The translations under genes and the position numbers were made by a program. Source: Beaufortia kweichowensis (taxonomy: Eukaryota > Chordata > Actinopteri > Cypriniformes > Gastromyzontidae). Taken from it: 64,000 nt of DNA. How positions within the stretch are numbered: position 1 is the stretch's first letter; each line of letters opens with the position of its first letter. Below, piece after piece: positions 1 to 12,240 of this stretch. The notes beneath the pieces are model-generated. The model saw nothing but the letters and a program-made list of their open reading frames with translations, searched no databases and was not told the origin of the DNA. The stretch spans positions 12,280,607-12,344,606 of the forward strand of contig CM032808.1 in NCBI GenBank assembly GCA_019155185.1, given 5' to 3'.

Positions 1-1478
1 TGGATTCAATATAAATTCATATTTATTTTTAATTATAATATTTTAATTAAATACCTACTGTCAACGTTTTCATATGCTGTCGGTTTTTGTCATGTGTTAG
101 TCTTCTTTACTACAAAGTTGATAAGACTTGGATGATGAATAGGGGGCTTTGCGAATATCACGTCACCGGTGTGTTTGGCTTTCATCGGCATGGCTACCCA
201 CCAACGATTTTCCGGCTCTGTCAAGAATCCCTCCGTCTATTTCTGCGTATGTTTGTCAAGCAAAAACTTCAGGAGCCTCACGTGTCTGTCGGAGAGATAA
301 TATGCCCTGAGCGGAGAACAGAGGCCCATCGTTGGGCGTGATCAGTATGCCGGAGCACATCTGTGTGTTCCTCCAGGGATGGGTGAAGAACTACAAAGTC
401 ATGTTAAAATTAAAGTCGGCCCGCTGCCTCTTCTGAGGCTCATGCACACAGTACCACATCTCCCTGAATTAGAGAGCTTCTGTCAGGATGAGAGTCCCCA
501 GGACACCCTGTATCTCTCTCTTTTCTTCTCCGCCGGACGTCTTTTCAGCCTTCTCGGGCTCCCGCCAAGCCTCTGATCAATCCTGTCGAGTCATTATGCT
601 GAAAATGTGGCGTAACTCCCTCTGCCGATGCTTATTTTCACTTCAGTTACTCTAATCCAGGATTTTGGAGATAATTCCACAATGTGTGTTTTATGTTGCA
701 CCCAAGGATTGTTTCTGATATTGAGCTGGTGTATGGAGCGTAATGTAATCAGAATATGTTTTTCTTGCTACCTGATTTGCATGTTTATTGTGTAATTAGT
801 TTCTTTTAGTTTGTACGGTGGGGCCTGAGAACCACAGCTGGGATTCAAAATCTGATTTAAACCTGGATAAGATAAAGAGAGTTTGGGGATTTTTAATGAT
901 TTATAACTAAGGAACATTATGATTTTAAATGAAGAAAAATGATTTAGGATTCTGCCTTCGAGATCTAATTTAATAAGCCAAACAATTCTTTTTAAGGCAA
1001 AATGTGATCGTACTAAGTACACGGAAATTCTGAAATTCATTTAACCTGTTCACTGTCGCCGTTCCCCAGGTGGAACATTTAAGTTATTTTTCTAACCACT
1101 TTAATATTGTATAGTTGAATTCTAATCTAATCATGACAAACTATATGTTTATGGAAATTCTCAAGAATTAATATTTGTCAATTTTTCATAACCATAAATA
1201 TAAATGTAAAAAATTAATGTTTATGTTTTTATAAAAATATTGAATAATGTAAAAATGTTTTAAAACATCTAATATCTAAAATTAAAGTGCATTTTCACGT
1301 GTATGCTCAATATGTGCAGTGACAGTTATCAGGTTACATTTGTTCAACAATCCAAAATTTTTGGACTTTTGTTGTAAAGCTGTTTAAGGCATCACTGCAC
1401 ATGCATGTTAAGCACAGTCTGCATGTATTTCAATGGCAACACAGACTGACATTTTATCTGTTTTTTTTCTATTTACAG
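1..1478 (+). other. Probable intron (or upstream DNA) of the unnamed gene ending at 1525
   Basis: No coding exon could be supported here. Positions about 120-600 are noticeably GC-richer and non-repetitive compared with the AT-rich DNA on both sides, so they could be a conserved intronic element. The rest is low-complexity AT-rich sequence. The stretch ends in a polypyrimidine run and TTTACAG at 1472-1478, which is a good splice acceptor for the exon that follows. Confidence 0.35.
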
Positions 1479-1525
1479 TAAATAAAAAGAAGGACGACGA
1501 TGGAGAAGAGATGGACATCAGATAA
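1479..1525 (+). CDS. Putative terminal coding exon of an unidentified gene (partial)
   Basis: A run of T's and TTTACAG is followed by a 47-nt open stretch ending in TAA at 1523-1525. Only one frame is open: phase 2, giving …NKKKDDDGEEMDIR and stop, an acidic/basic hydrophilic C-terminal tail. Neither other frame is open from the acceptor. I do not recognise the tail. Convergent orientation with c1qtnf1 recalls the human order c1qtnf1-engase-rbfox3, but the residues do not look like any RBFOX C-terminus I know, so I leave it unnamed. The next 3-4 kb contain UTR-like features (G-rich hairpin, Pumilio-type site), which fits a last exon. It could also be a chance acceptor. Confidence 0.4.
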
Positions 1526-1908
1526 AAAGGAACAAAAAGGATAAAGAAAAGTGAAAATGTGTCAATGAAAAAAACATACAAAAAGAAGTTCGGAGGAGAT
1601 CTTTACACCGAGGCTGTCAGGAGAAGGCATTATATCTCTGTAGGGACACGAGACTGACGCAGCCAAGCTGTGGATGGGAAGAGGGGTTAGCTTTCACCTG
1701 GGACAGCCTTTCCGCTGTGGAGAAGAAGAGGAGACGTCATCATAAAACTTTTTATTTTTCTAAACTTTTTTAAGTTTATGGTTTCCAAAAGATGAAAAAG
1801 ATGAGTGTATATATCTATATAGCGATATATATATGTATGTATAAATATGTTACAAAAGAGAAGCGGAGTTAAAAAATCACAATAGCGACAGAGTGATGAA
1901 TTAGTGCT

Positions 1909-1966
1909 GTGGGAGGGGGGTGGGGGGTGTACGTGTCATACCTTCACACCCCCCACCCCCTCCCAC
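1909..1966 (+). other. Strong G/C-rich hairpin (inverted repeat)
   Basis: The left arm (1909-1930) is a G-rich 22-mer. The right arm (1946-1966) is its reverse complement, with a single one-base bulge in a G run. The loop is 15 nt (1931-1945). As RNA on the + strand this would be an exceptionally stable stem. The G-rich arm could alternatively stack as a G-quadruplex. Confidence 0.8.
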
Positions 1967-2474
1967 CAATCAGAGAGGCTGTAGGTTCCTTAGACACGAT
2001 TCCACACGGCCCCTTCAAAGCGCTCGGATATGGCACAGCTGGGTCTTCCAATAGCAGGATATCGTTGGGTTCAACTTCCTGTCGCTTCCTTAAGACATCA
2101 TCAAGGGCCCTTATTCGCTAATACCAGGGCAGCCAGATACCTTTTATTCATCCCGTCTAGATGTTAAATGAAGGCAGGCGAACTTGCATGGGACTATGTC
2201 AAGTATAACTCAACAACATCAGGTTGCCATGTTGTGAGATCTTTAATCCAGCTATTCAGGTGTGAGAACGTGATGTGTAAAGACACTGTAAATATATCAA
2301 CGGAGCCCAGTCGACATCGGAGACGTAGGGAAAGAGAGCGGTGTTGTTTTCAAGATCCATCCACCCTGTCATTCTGCTGTTGTTTGTAGCACAATATGAA
2401 AAGGTGAAACACAGATGCCGGTTTTACTAGGTTGTGTGCGTGAGTGTGTTCTTGTGTACGAGGATGTGAGTCGT

Positions 2475-2506
2475 GGGGTCGGGTTTGGGAGGGGGGGCGT
2501 TTGGGG
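2475..2506 (+). other. G-quadruplex motif
   Basis: Five G-tracts of 3-7 bases (GGGG, GGG, GGG, GGGGGGG, GGGG) are separated by loops of 1-5 nt on the + strand. This satisfies the usual G3+N1-7 rule. It lies in the putative 3'UTR, about 0.5 kb downstream of the G/C hairpin. Confidence 0.7.
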
Positions 2507-4620
2507 CAGGTATGGGCTGAAGGGGTCTTTATAGAGTCGCCCAGGGCTACCAAAAAGCATTTCATTGTAGTGTTGTGGAGGTGGCCGTGCTGTGTAGTAA
2601 ACACTTTTGTATGTGGTGTCAGGAGGCTACAAATTAAGAAAATTGGAGCTGTCTGCTTGGTATTGTCACAGGACTTTCACTATCCATCTTTAAAATGGGT
2701 TCCTGCCCGCTGCAAGGTGGAAAACAGCGTGCTGGTTTAGTCACAGGAGCGAAAGTTTTACTAAAGACGTATTACCTTTATACTTCTACCGAGCTCATTT
2801 CAGTGGCATCATTATATATTTAAACGTTGTACTAATAACATGCTGCTCAGCGTGGTCAAACGTCGATTGTAGCCATTTACTAATGTTGTATTATTGTATT
2901 ACCAGTATGAAAACATTTATATATGGATATATCTATTTGTGACTTTGCGACCCTTGAAGAGGATTGTATCTTTTTGTTTTTTGTTGGTAGTCCAGGTTTA
3001 TTTTTTGGGTGGCAAATTTATGCAAGAACTGAGAGATTTTCACTTGTGTGGCCAGTGTTGATTCTGTTCGTCTGTATATTTGGTTCAGCTATTGAATGTA
3101 ATTCTACTTTTTATGTACATGTCTTTGTTTTTTAAGCAGTACTTTGTAAATGTGTGGATATGGTAAAGCGAGTCTTTGTTGTGAAGCTGGACCCCATTCG
3201 TGATGGAGATGCGGTCTGGTCGGCACCTCTCTTTTATAACAGGAGCGCTCCAGCACGCCGGTGGACTTTATCGTAACCCTGCAGAACGAAAGACATAACC
3301 GGATTGGATCTGACGGAATGGTTTACGGATGCTTGTTGGTTTTTATGGAAAATGATGTTTTAATTTTTTGTTTCCTCAATGCAAATGGCCCACATGCTAG
3401 TTAAGGTTGTTGCTCCATAATAGATGGAGTATCATAGAGTTGGTTTGTTGGGAATGAAATGCAATGTAAAAATGTTTTGTCTGGTAACCTAAATATTCAA
3501 ATCTAAGTGTACAGGTTTTATTCATGTCAGACTTGAGTGGTTACACCGGTAAAAGTCATTTCCAAGGGTCAGATCAGGTAGAAACCTCTCCAAACTGCAC
3601 GTTTCCACTTTTTACAGTTTTTTTTTTCTTTTGGCGACGGTACATTCAGTGAACCTATAAATAACTCGCCTCTACAGACGGCATTCCCAAGCTTTGCAAA
3701 ATCATGCGCTTCCTCGGACTCAGGTGTTACACGACAGGACTGATGTGTTCCCTTCCATAGATAAAGATCGGACTCCTCCTTGCTGCATTTTTCTCCTCTC
3801 AGAACGAAACTTTATTTTCTACAAAGCTGGCGACTCCTATCTCAGCGACTATACTACTTACCTAAACGATCATCAAAGGCAACTGTATCCTGGAGAGGGA
3901 AGACGTCCGTTCGCCCGTCAGATGTGAAAATTTGCGGTGCTTTGGCCAAGGCGTGTTGTTTCAGGGACTCTAAAAAACCGAAGTGGTGGATTTTGCTCAA
4001 GAAGAGACTGTGACTGATCAACCTAACAAAAAGATGTCAATTCTACAGAGATCCGAGACCTCTGGGGTTATTTCTTTGCTTTAGTCCGTACGTGACATTA
4101 CTTGTTTACATGTTCTGGTTTTTGACCCTGCTGTGAGGTATACTGTATGTTAGCTTTTGCACTGTATTTTTTGGCTTGTCGTCTTCCCTTAGATTTCTGT
4201 TTCGTATCGAGTGATGCCAACCCATTAACCTGAGCACCAAAGTCATTTACTGTCTTCCTTAACCCAAAGCAGAGAACCAATGCAAACTGTAGTCTGCTTA
4301 TAGTCTCAAGACTCGAGTGCATGTATCTGCCACTTATACCTAAAAACGTCCATCAAATTTGTTCTGGTCGTCTGCTCTCTAGGGCAGGTTAAAGACCAGC
4401 TATGCAGCTCACCTATATCTGCACAGTTACAGTTTCACACACAGTCAAGCCAATGGAAACGACAAACAAACCCTGGCAAATGCTGATTCCAGCCCAGTTC
4501 AACACAAAAAAGGAAAAAATGAATCTTGATTTTCCTCATCGTCATTGCCAGATCCCCGAAGCACAAGAGTTTGAATGAAAGTTAAGTTAGTTGTCTTAGT
4601 AAAAGTAACCTTCCATTTAG

Positions 4621-4660
4621 CGTGTGCGTGTTTGTGTGTATGTGTGTGTGTGCGCGTGTG
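4621..4660. repeat. TG/CG dinucleotide microsatellite
   Basis: An imperfect (TG)n tract with interspersed CG steps on the + strand. It accounts for short Cys/Val-rich and His/Thr-rich chance open frames in this stretch. Confidence 0.85.
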
Positions 4661-5212
4661 CTTCCAACCCCTTTGTTTTCTACTGAAAATATACAAAAGC
4701 TACTTCTTGTGTCTTCTCAGTGTAAGATGTATTATATTAAAAAAAGGTTCTCTTCACGTGCAACACGAGCTCTACGCAACAACAAATCTATTTTAATCAC
4801 TTGCTTTTGTTTCGTTTGTTTGTTTTTATTCCGTTTTCTTTCTTTCCAATTTTGAAATTGTTCCAGAACATACACGTAAAAGGGGGGGAAGGTAAAGAAA
4901 AAAGAAACCAATATAAAGTATTCTATTTAAAATGAAATGACTAAACTTCTGCTGTCCTGGATCTATACTCTCTAAATTTCAGTTTTCTTTCTGTATGCAT
5001 CCGATGTGCTTCAGACAACCAGTACTGTTTATTAATGAACCATTATATTATTATGATTATGATTATTATTATTACTATCATGATTAATATGGTTATAAAT
5101 AAATATTTCTTTCTTCAATAACAGAGACTCAAATTTTTATAAAGTTGCCATATTTATATGTCCTATATACTCTATGCACACTGCATGTACACCACAGTAC
5201 TTTATTATTTTC

Positions 5213-5501
5213 AAGTGGTTCTCAACTTGTTTTTCCAACACAAAAATGACATTGTTTTATTTTGAGCAAGGATTTCATAAATAAGTCACAAACATAATTC
5301 ATGTCAGAGACCCTGTCCATGTTGGCTTCTTTATGATTATTACCAAATCACAATCAATAATTGATGCATTTTTGTCAAAATACAATAAAAAATAAGTTTA
5401 GATGCAAGATGATGCACAACAAAATTGAAAGTATAAATTTATATTTATTTTAAATATATATTTATTTTGCTATCCTGTGACCCACGAGTTGAGAGCCACT
5501 G
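5213..5501. mobile_element. hAT-type non-autonomous element (MITE)
   Basis: Terminal inverted repeats AGTGGTTCTCAAC (5214-5226) and GTTGAGAGCCACTG (about 5488-5501) bracket about 290 bp of AT-rich DNA without coding capacity. CAGTGGTTCTCAA ends are typical of hAT/Charlie-group elements. I could not find a clean 8-bp target duplication, so the copy is probably old. Confidence 0.65.
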
Positions 5502-7448
5502 CTTTACATAACACAGAAGAAAATACTGTATGTCTGATGTCAGATTTTATCAGAAATATTCTAGATTTCCCAAAACACTATGTACAGTGTTAGTAGCACA
5601 TAAGTTGTATTTACCCTATATGTTTGAAAAAAGCTGTTACTTAATATTATGTAAAACATAAATTAATGAATGTAAATGAATGAACCTCAAACCACTCATA
5701 AATCCATTACATGCCATGCATTTTCATAAATGCAAAGCATAAATGCAAACTATTTTTCAGTCACAAATAGTTCATTAATGACTCCAAACCACATAATCTG
5801 TAATGCATAAGTCTTTGTGTCTTTTTTCATAAGCCTTTTTTTCTGTATTAAGTAGTTCGCTACAGTCTAAATGTGCCGTGCCCATCAAGTTTTGATGCAC
5901 GAGAGTTCAACTATTGGCCCTTTTAATGATCCACATTCTTCTGTACAGGAATATTTAATCGCTTTCTGAGACTACAAGATAAATGCAACTTTCATGTTTG
6001 GCTGCATTCTTTTGCTTCTGGAAAGATGAACAAGATCCATTTTAAAGTAACCTTTGACCTTCTCTAAGCATGTAAGTGTCGGTAAAAGATATTGGACTGG
6101 ACCTTTCTAGAGAGTCCTTCATATACATCATTGCCAATGTTGTTATAGAATTGAAAGTGAAAGGCACGGTGAGAGTTTTAGACCAATTTGTCTTTTGTTC
6201 CCCTGGGGACACAAGACAAAGTGGTTCTGTCCATCTCCACAATGATCATTTACCTACACAAAGCAAACGCACCATCGATCCCCGAAGACCCTACAAAACA
6301 GCACAAAGATGTTCACATACCTACGCTAACGAACAGCTTTCCAACTCCAACATTGATCCCATGGTTCAGTACTTTGTCATTCCCTCATTACACAGGCTAT
6401 GGAAGGTCTCATCCAATCACAGTCCAAACTTGTCGTTCTTTCAGAGCAAACGAGAAGATCGCTCAGGAAGGGCAAGAGAATCAGGCTTTTATTTATCTTT
6501 TTCACATGTTAGTTTATATATTTGTAATCGAAGAATGACCCGTTTCCATTAGCTGCTTTGCAATACAAACTTCTGCAATGAAACAGACGAATAAAATAAG
6601 AAAAATGTACAAACAAAAACACGGTCATACTTCGGCACACACACTTTCACAGCTACAAGTTTTACCATAGCGAAACGTTTCAATCGTATAGCAGCACAAG
6701 GCCCGAGGGGCAGTTCACACATCTTCACGTTTCTGAAATAAACCCAATATAAACAGATCCACGTGGAATTCTGTGTCCAATCATCTAAAACCCGCTGTCA
6801 CCTTTTTCCATATAGAAGTCATCCATTCATGACCAGACTGAAGACTTGCTTCCATTATGACTGACAGCATTGACGAGCTAAGTTTCAGACACCATCCTAT
6901 CCGTGTCAACTGGGTACAAATACTGCCGTTCCCAGGATGAAAGCTATTAAGTTAACATGCCAGCTTGTCCCCTGCGTTCCACTAGATCTGTGTTAATTAC
7001 AGCACACGTGAATATCACATGTAACAACAGGCTATATCCTTTCATCTGAGCTCGGCGTAAGAGAGAGAGCCAAGCAATGAAAGAGGAAGAAAATGCCAAA
7101 GCATTAATACTAATCACTGGGGCGGTAAATTAATTTTGGATTGCTTCTCTGGGTTCGTACAAAATTGTTTTGTTGAGGGGAAAAAAAGAGATTAAAGCTT
7201 TAATTATACTTGGTAATTCATTCCACAAAATAAATCCCCCCTTTTTAAAGGGTCTCTTTCGATGCGGTAATGTGGTTGTCTGTCATGAGGCGGGATTATA
7301 ATGAGACCCGGCAGACGGGATGTTCACCTGTTTCACGTTTTAAATTTAGCGGTAATATCTTAGGATGCTCCTCCCCATCCTCGGGCAGGTGCACAACGTA
7401 TGATTATGATTAGTTTTCTGAGAAGTTTTTTTTTAATCTTTGACAACC
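5502..7448. other. Intergenic; candidate conserved non-coding element at about 6850-7400
   Basis: No gene is supported. About 6850-7400 is non-repetitive and contains several TAAT/TTAATTA homeodomain-type cores (for example TTAATTAC near 6995 and AAATTAATTT near 7127) within more balanced base composition than its surroundings. That is the usual look of a teleost conserved non-coding element. Open frames around 6042-6552 overlap on both strands and have no recognisable product. Confidence 0.3.
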
Positions 7449-7911
7449 TTAAAGGAATAGTCATAATTTACTCACTTTCATGCCTTCACAGATGTATGAC
7501 TTCCTTTCCTCAATTTAACACAAACAAATAGTTTTATATTAACATGTCATCATGTTGTGTTCTCCAAACTGTTGAAGCTCCAAAAAGAATACAGATCTTT
7601 ATTAAAGTAATTTAAATGGCTCCAATCAAATGACTTTTTCGCCACTTCAACATGATGGATTTTGGAGCCTGTATATGGACAAAGATGATATTAAAAAATA
7701 TTATAAAAATTTTATAAAAGTAGATTTTATTAAAATATGTGTTATTAAATATCATTAAAATATATTATTATTATTGTTGTTGTTATTAAAATGTATATTA
7801 AAAATGTTGTGCTTTCAGATGAAGAAAGGAAGACATATACATCTGGGATGGCAAGAGGTAAAAAAAAAAATGTAGACTGAATTTTTGTTTTGGGGTGAGC
7901 TATTCCTTTAA
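7449..7911. mobile_element. Palindromic cyprinid MITE, copy 1
   Basis: Begins TTAAAGGAATAGTCATAATT and ends with the complementary GTGAGCTATTCCTTTAA. The interior has the family's typical phrases (ATGACTTCCTTTC, GTTCTCCAAAC) and an AT-rich insertion in the middle. The same family recurs near 26.26, 31.32 and 59.78 kb. No coding capacity. Confidence 0.8.
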
Positions 7912-10900
7912 GTCACAGTTTTTGTTTTATACTGTAGGTTTAAGAAAATAAATCTGAAATCTCTCATATACGTTATAACGCTGTTGGAAATGACTGGTCT
8001 TGTGAATCATTTGGTTCAGTAAATGCTTTGATTTGACCACAAAAATGACAGGCTCTTACGTTTCGGCATTCTTTGAATCTGAGAATTTACTCATGTGTTT
8101 TCATTTTCCTCACTTTTGCCTGACAGATTGACTTTACTGAGCAACAGCAGTCTCAGAGAGGTCTACCAAAGCAAAACCACAGAAATATCAAGGGGAAACA
8201 GTGCAGATGAGTGTATCGGGAGAGCAAAGGGAAGTAGACTCCATCCTGAGACACAGCTGAGATTACAGACACGAATAAGAGTAAATATTTACAGAGGGCT
8301 CGACGAGTGCATGAGGGAGCATTCAGTCATCAAACAAACAAGCACAAACACAGATACACACACTGTGTGCTTGCCTGAAGATCTCATTAAACTCAGGTCA
8401 GCTTTTGTCTGCCCACCTCTGGGCTCTGACTTCACTAATCTCCCATCAGAACCGCATTGTCCAGCATTACACACACACTCACACAGACACGCACACAGAT
8501 TTCCAGACACAAGAGCAAACACGCTGTTGCTCCCCGGTGTGTGCTCTGTCTACAGGTCTCCAAATCCCGCCGCAAACACACCACAGCAACACTGCTGATC
8601 TACTGCCAGCTTTCAACAGAGACTCAGAGAGAGATAGGGTGGTATTGCTTGCTTTCATTTCACTCCAACTCTCGTGTGAATTCTGCCTCTTAGATAGGTT
8701 ACATTCAGTCTGCTTAATGAGAAATTTGTACCGAGGATACTGATGGTTTTAGTGCGTCTTTGAGTTGATAAAAAAAGATTAACTCTTTCTGTTGCTTGTT
8801 ATTACACCACTAGGTGGCGGCCAATAATTATTACTTTATTATATACTATACTATATACTATAATTATATACTTTAAGGACTTTAAGACTGCTTTACATGT
8901 CAAGTTGTATTTGAAAAACAGAAAACTTAGTACATGAACAATATTAAAGTTAACAAAAGAGGTAAAATGAATTTCATGGTTATTTCATGGGCTTCATTCC
9001 CTGATTTAGACGTTAAAACTGAGACGTTAAAATGTTCGTTTTTAATAATTAATGTTTTGATTTTTATTACTATTTGAATAATTTTTTAGTTGTAGTTTTT
9101 AATCATTTTAATTATTTAATTTATTAATAATAATTTTTCAAATAAATCTTGTCTGATCAAGATTTAGTATAAATCTTGCACACTTTTGTATAAAATCTCA
9201 CTGCATTTCTTTTTTTCGTCTTTTTTAAGAATCGAGAAAAATTGTCAGAAATTTTTTCCGAGAATCAACGTCATTGATTCAGAATACCTGGAATCAAGCG
9301 ACCTTAGCGTATACTTGACTGCACTTTTTTAATTTCAGGTGTCTATTGTGTGTAACTGTGTTTTTAAGCTGACAGGATTTGTGTTTTCGTTTTTCACAGC
9401 CTGTGAGTATTAGCTGTGTTTACTCTTAGCTGTGAGGAATAGTCCTATTTAAGGTAGCTCATCTGTCTCAGTCACATTCAATACAGCTACAGCTAGCTTA
9501 CGGCACGCCTGCTTAAAATGGAAGCCCGCAATCATAATAATGCCAGGCTGGGTTTGTTACATTATTGTTATCCTCTCTCTCTTTCCTTCTTGCTTTTCCT
9601 TTATTTTCCCTTTTGCTCTCAATTCAGTTCAGTTGAAGAACGTTTGCTTCGTCGGCGCAACTGTATGAGTAACATTATTACCCAAGCCATAAAGTACCAG
9701 TCATGTTTAACAGAATTTAGAGTGAATGATGAAAAGACAATAAGACATTAATTGCACAAAGTTAAATGTTGGCTGAATAAAAATGATTATGAAAAGAATA
9801 ATATATCATGTAGAATTATGCATGGATCTATTCTCTCCACTCATCTTTCTCCTTGTTTCTTTTATTTTTCAGGTCCACAGAGGGTTTTTTTCTGTTCCTT
9901 GCTGCTGTTTAAAGAGATCACATAAAATAGAGCGAGAGACACAGCGGGAACTGCAATTTTGCTGGAATATTGTAACTATGGTGACGAGCAGTCCATCATA
10001 CTCTTCCTCTAGCTTTATTATAGAGGTTTATCATGAATGGTGTCAAGTTTATATTTTGAAATCAGTCATGCTCACGGGCTCCATGGGTCTGTTTTGTTTG
10101 AAGAGGTGGAGGGTTAAATGGGTGGATTTGGATGTTCATGGCTGAACCAAGATGTCTGTGGATGCACTGGGGTTCAAACTTTGATTAAATATAATGTATG
10201 TGATTCATTTAAACTTTAAGATTGATGTTGAATATTAGATCTTTATTAATCTTTTAATATTAATGGCACTCAAATTAAAAAAGTCTCACTTTTCCAGACA
10301 CACCCCAAAGTCCAATATTTTTTTAAAAGTCTGAATGGCCTTTTTCTAGTCATAAAAATTACCCTAGCTTGAAATTTATTGGGTAAGAGGATGTCATTTC
10401 TGTGCCATTTAGTGAGTCTGCAGTTTTCCAGTTGAATTGGGTATACTTGAGAGCTGTTGCTGAGAGATTGTTTTTTTCATCAGCTGTTCATCAGCTGTCA
10501 GTTTTAAGGTAATTAAATATAAAAGTAAAGTTCATTAGGCTAGTTTTGACTGGCTGTTGGCAGGTTTTGTTATGCAGATCTGGCAACCCTGGTGCCATAA
10601 GCAGCACTAAACACAACTGTAAAAATAATAAATGTTTCCAAATAACATAATAATAATTGTTTCTACTGTATATTAAATTGTTTTCTAAATGACATTGGTA
10701 GGACAAACGATTAACATAATTGGTTGATGCAATGTTTGTTGTCTGACCCAGCTGGTCTGAACAAACATTGCAGTTTTGTTTGGTGCTGCTAGTGGGGAAG
10801 AATTTATACACTTTACCTATAAGCCTCATCAAAGTAAAGATAAGAAAATGTATTCTGATGACCCTTTGTCCTAAATGTGTATACAGATGTGAGTGTTTGT

Positions 10901-10959
10901 CCTTCAAGCAAAGAACAGCGGCCTTGCGTCAGTTTGCACTTGTTGTTTGAGTGTGCGGC
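7912..10959. other. Intergenic, no gene seen
   Basis: Contains an AC/CA-rich tract around 8340-8510 and AT-rich low-complexity DNA at 8820-9180. The longest open frame in the desert (167 codons, 8095-8598) lies across the AC tract. It has biased composition and no recognisable domain, so I do not call it a gene. Confidence 0.4.
8461..8510. repeat. AC-rich microsatellite
   Basis: Short imperfect (AC)n/(CACA) runs on the + strand, part of a wider CA-rich stretch beginning about 8340. Confidence 0.7.
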
Positions 10960-11515
10960 TCCATTAATTAGCAGGGGATGCTGGGATAGGGAGAAAAAAT
11001 GTCCATCTCAATAAAGCAGAGCAGCCGCACATCAGCCCACATCAGTGTGTTTTGATAACGGACTTCAAGCATTACACGGGCTCCTGGTGGACCGTGTTCT
11101 CCATGCCGTCTGGACCAGCCTCGCTCATTATTCATCTTGCTAGAAAGAGAAAAAAACAAAAGCGCAGGGATGAGGAACATTAGCACATAATCACCCGTGT
11201 GTCTCCACCAGGCGTATGAAAGCGCCTCATCTTTAGTTTTTTACATCAGGTTAGGTGGGAAGAGAAGGGGGTGGTGATGAAGTGTGTGTCAGGGTGTTTC
11301 GCAGGCCCACGGCAACAAGGCATCAGGGAGGGATGGAGAAGACAACACGCTGATAGACCCCCAACCCTCCTCCGCCTTTGACGTTCTCCTCCCTCTCTCG
11401 ACCCCTCGTTCATGTAGTCGGCTTTTGGCACAGAGTCATTTATATATGAGTGATTAGAGGCCTCAGAAGCAGAGGATATATTCATTTGCTCTAAATGAGC
11501 TTTTTTGTGTGTCAT
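10960..11515. other. Candidate conserved non-coding element
   Basis: A non-repetitive, GC-richer island with ATTAATTAG near 10965, flanked by AT-rich DNA. There is no splice-compatible open exon on either strand. Its appearance matches teleost enhancers in gene deserts, but conservation cannot be tested here. Confidence 0.3.
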
Positions 11516-12240
11516 GTCTCACATTAGAGTTTCAGGTGCCGGCAGTAGGGGTGAGAGGCATTGAATTACATTGGCGAATATTACAAAAACATGTTTACCC
11601 TAAAAATAACAGAGAACAAATTATATGCATAAAAAGAATTTGCATAAAAAACAAAGCCTCTTGTAAGAACCATTAAGATTTTATATTGTATACAAAAATG
11701 TGTGTACAATATTCACAGCAAATTATAATTATAATAATGCATCCAGATGTTTACAATTGGGTTTATTTGTAATTGCCATTATACGCATAATTCTGAGTGG
11801 TGATTCTCATTACTTTAATTCTGTTTTTTAACTGTATTACAGTGATTTTGTTATTTTCATTTAATTTGCATAAATTGTAGGCTACAACAAATACTTCCTT
11901 GGCATATAAATATAATGCATGTACATAATGTCAAATCATATTAATTCACATTATTTGTACAGTATGTATATGTATTGAATTAATATATGTATTAATTCAA
12001 TGTACATAATATATTTTCCATATTTCACTAATAAGAATGCAACTTCTAATATTTTCTTTCTGCAATTGTTGAAACTCTGTAACTTTGTTTAGCACTTCTC
12101 ATGTTATTTCTTCTTTAAGATTAATCGCTTTATTGTTTTCCTCATTTCCTAAGTCGCCTTAGATTAAAGTGTCTGCAAAATGCTTTAATGTAAATGTTAA
12201 TATACTCTAAAAAATATCTTTTAAGTCCTGACAGGTATTA
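11516..12240. repeat. AT-rich intergenic DNA ending in an L2/SINE-type tail
   Basis: Mostly low-complexity AT-rich sequence. About 12148-12198 reads AAGTCGCCTTAGATTAAAG and then GTCTGCAAAATG and repeated TAAATG-like units. This is a decayed version of the 'AAGCGTCTGCTAAATG…TAAATG' tail shared by many teleost L2-mobilised SINEs. Confidence 0.5.

Larger units (their letters stand above)
1526..5103 (+). other. Putative long 3'UTR of the unidentified upstream gene
   Basis: This non-coding stretch follows the putative stop at 1523-1525. It contains a G/C-rich hairpin (1909-1966), a Pumilio-type element TGTAAATA (2287-2294), a G-quadruplex motif (2475-2506) and a TG/GC dinucleotide tract (4621-4660). 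The first convincing poly(A) signal I see is AATAAA at 5098-5103, just before a hAT-type element. The true 3' end could be earlier. Short open frames here have no family resemblance. Confidence 0.3.

Noticed and set aside
6076..6552. 158-codon open frame
   Set aside because: No family resemblance; overlapped by other-frame and opposite-strand open stretches; composition not protein-like.
8095..8598. 167-codon open frame in the desert
   Set aside because: It spans a CA-rich microsatellite, has no recognisable domain, no splice or promoter context, and is overlapped by open frames on the other strand. Probably chance.
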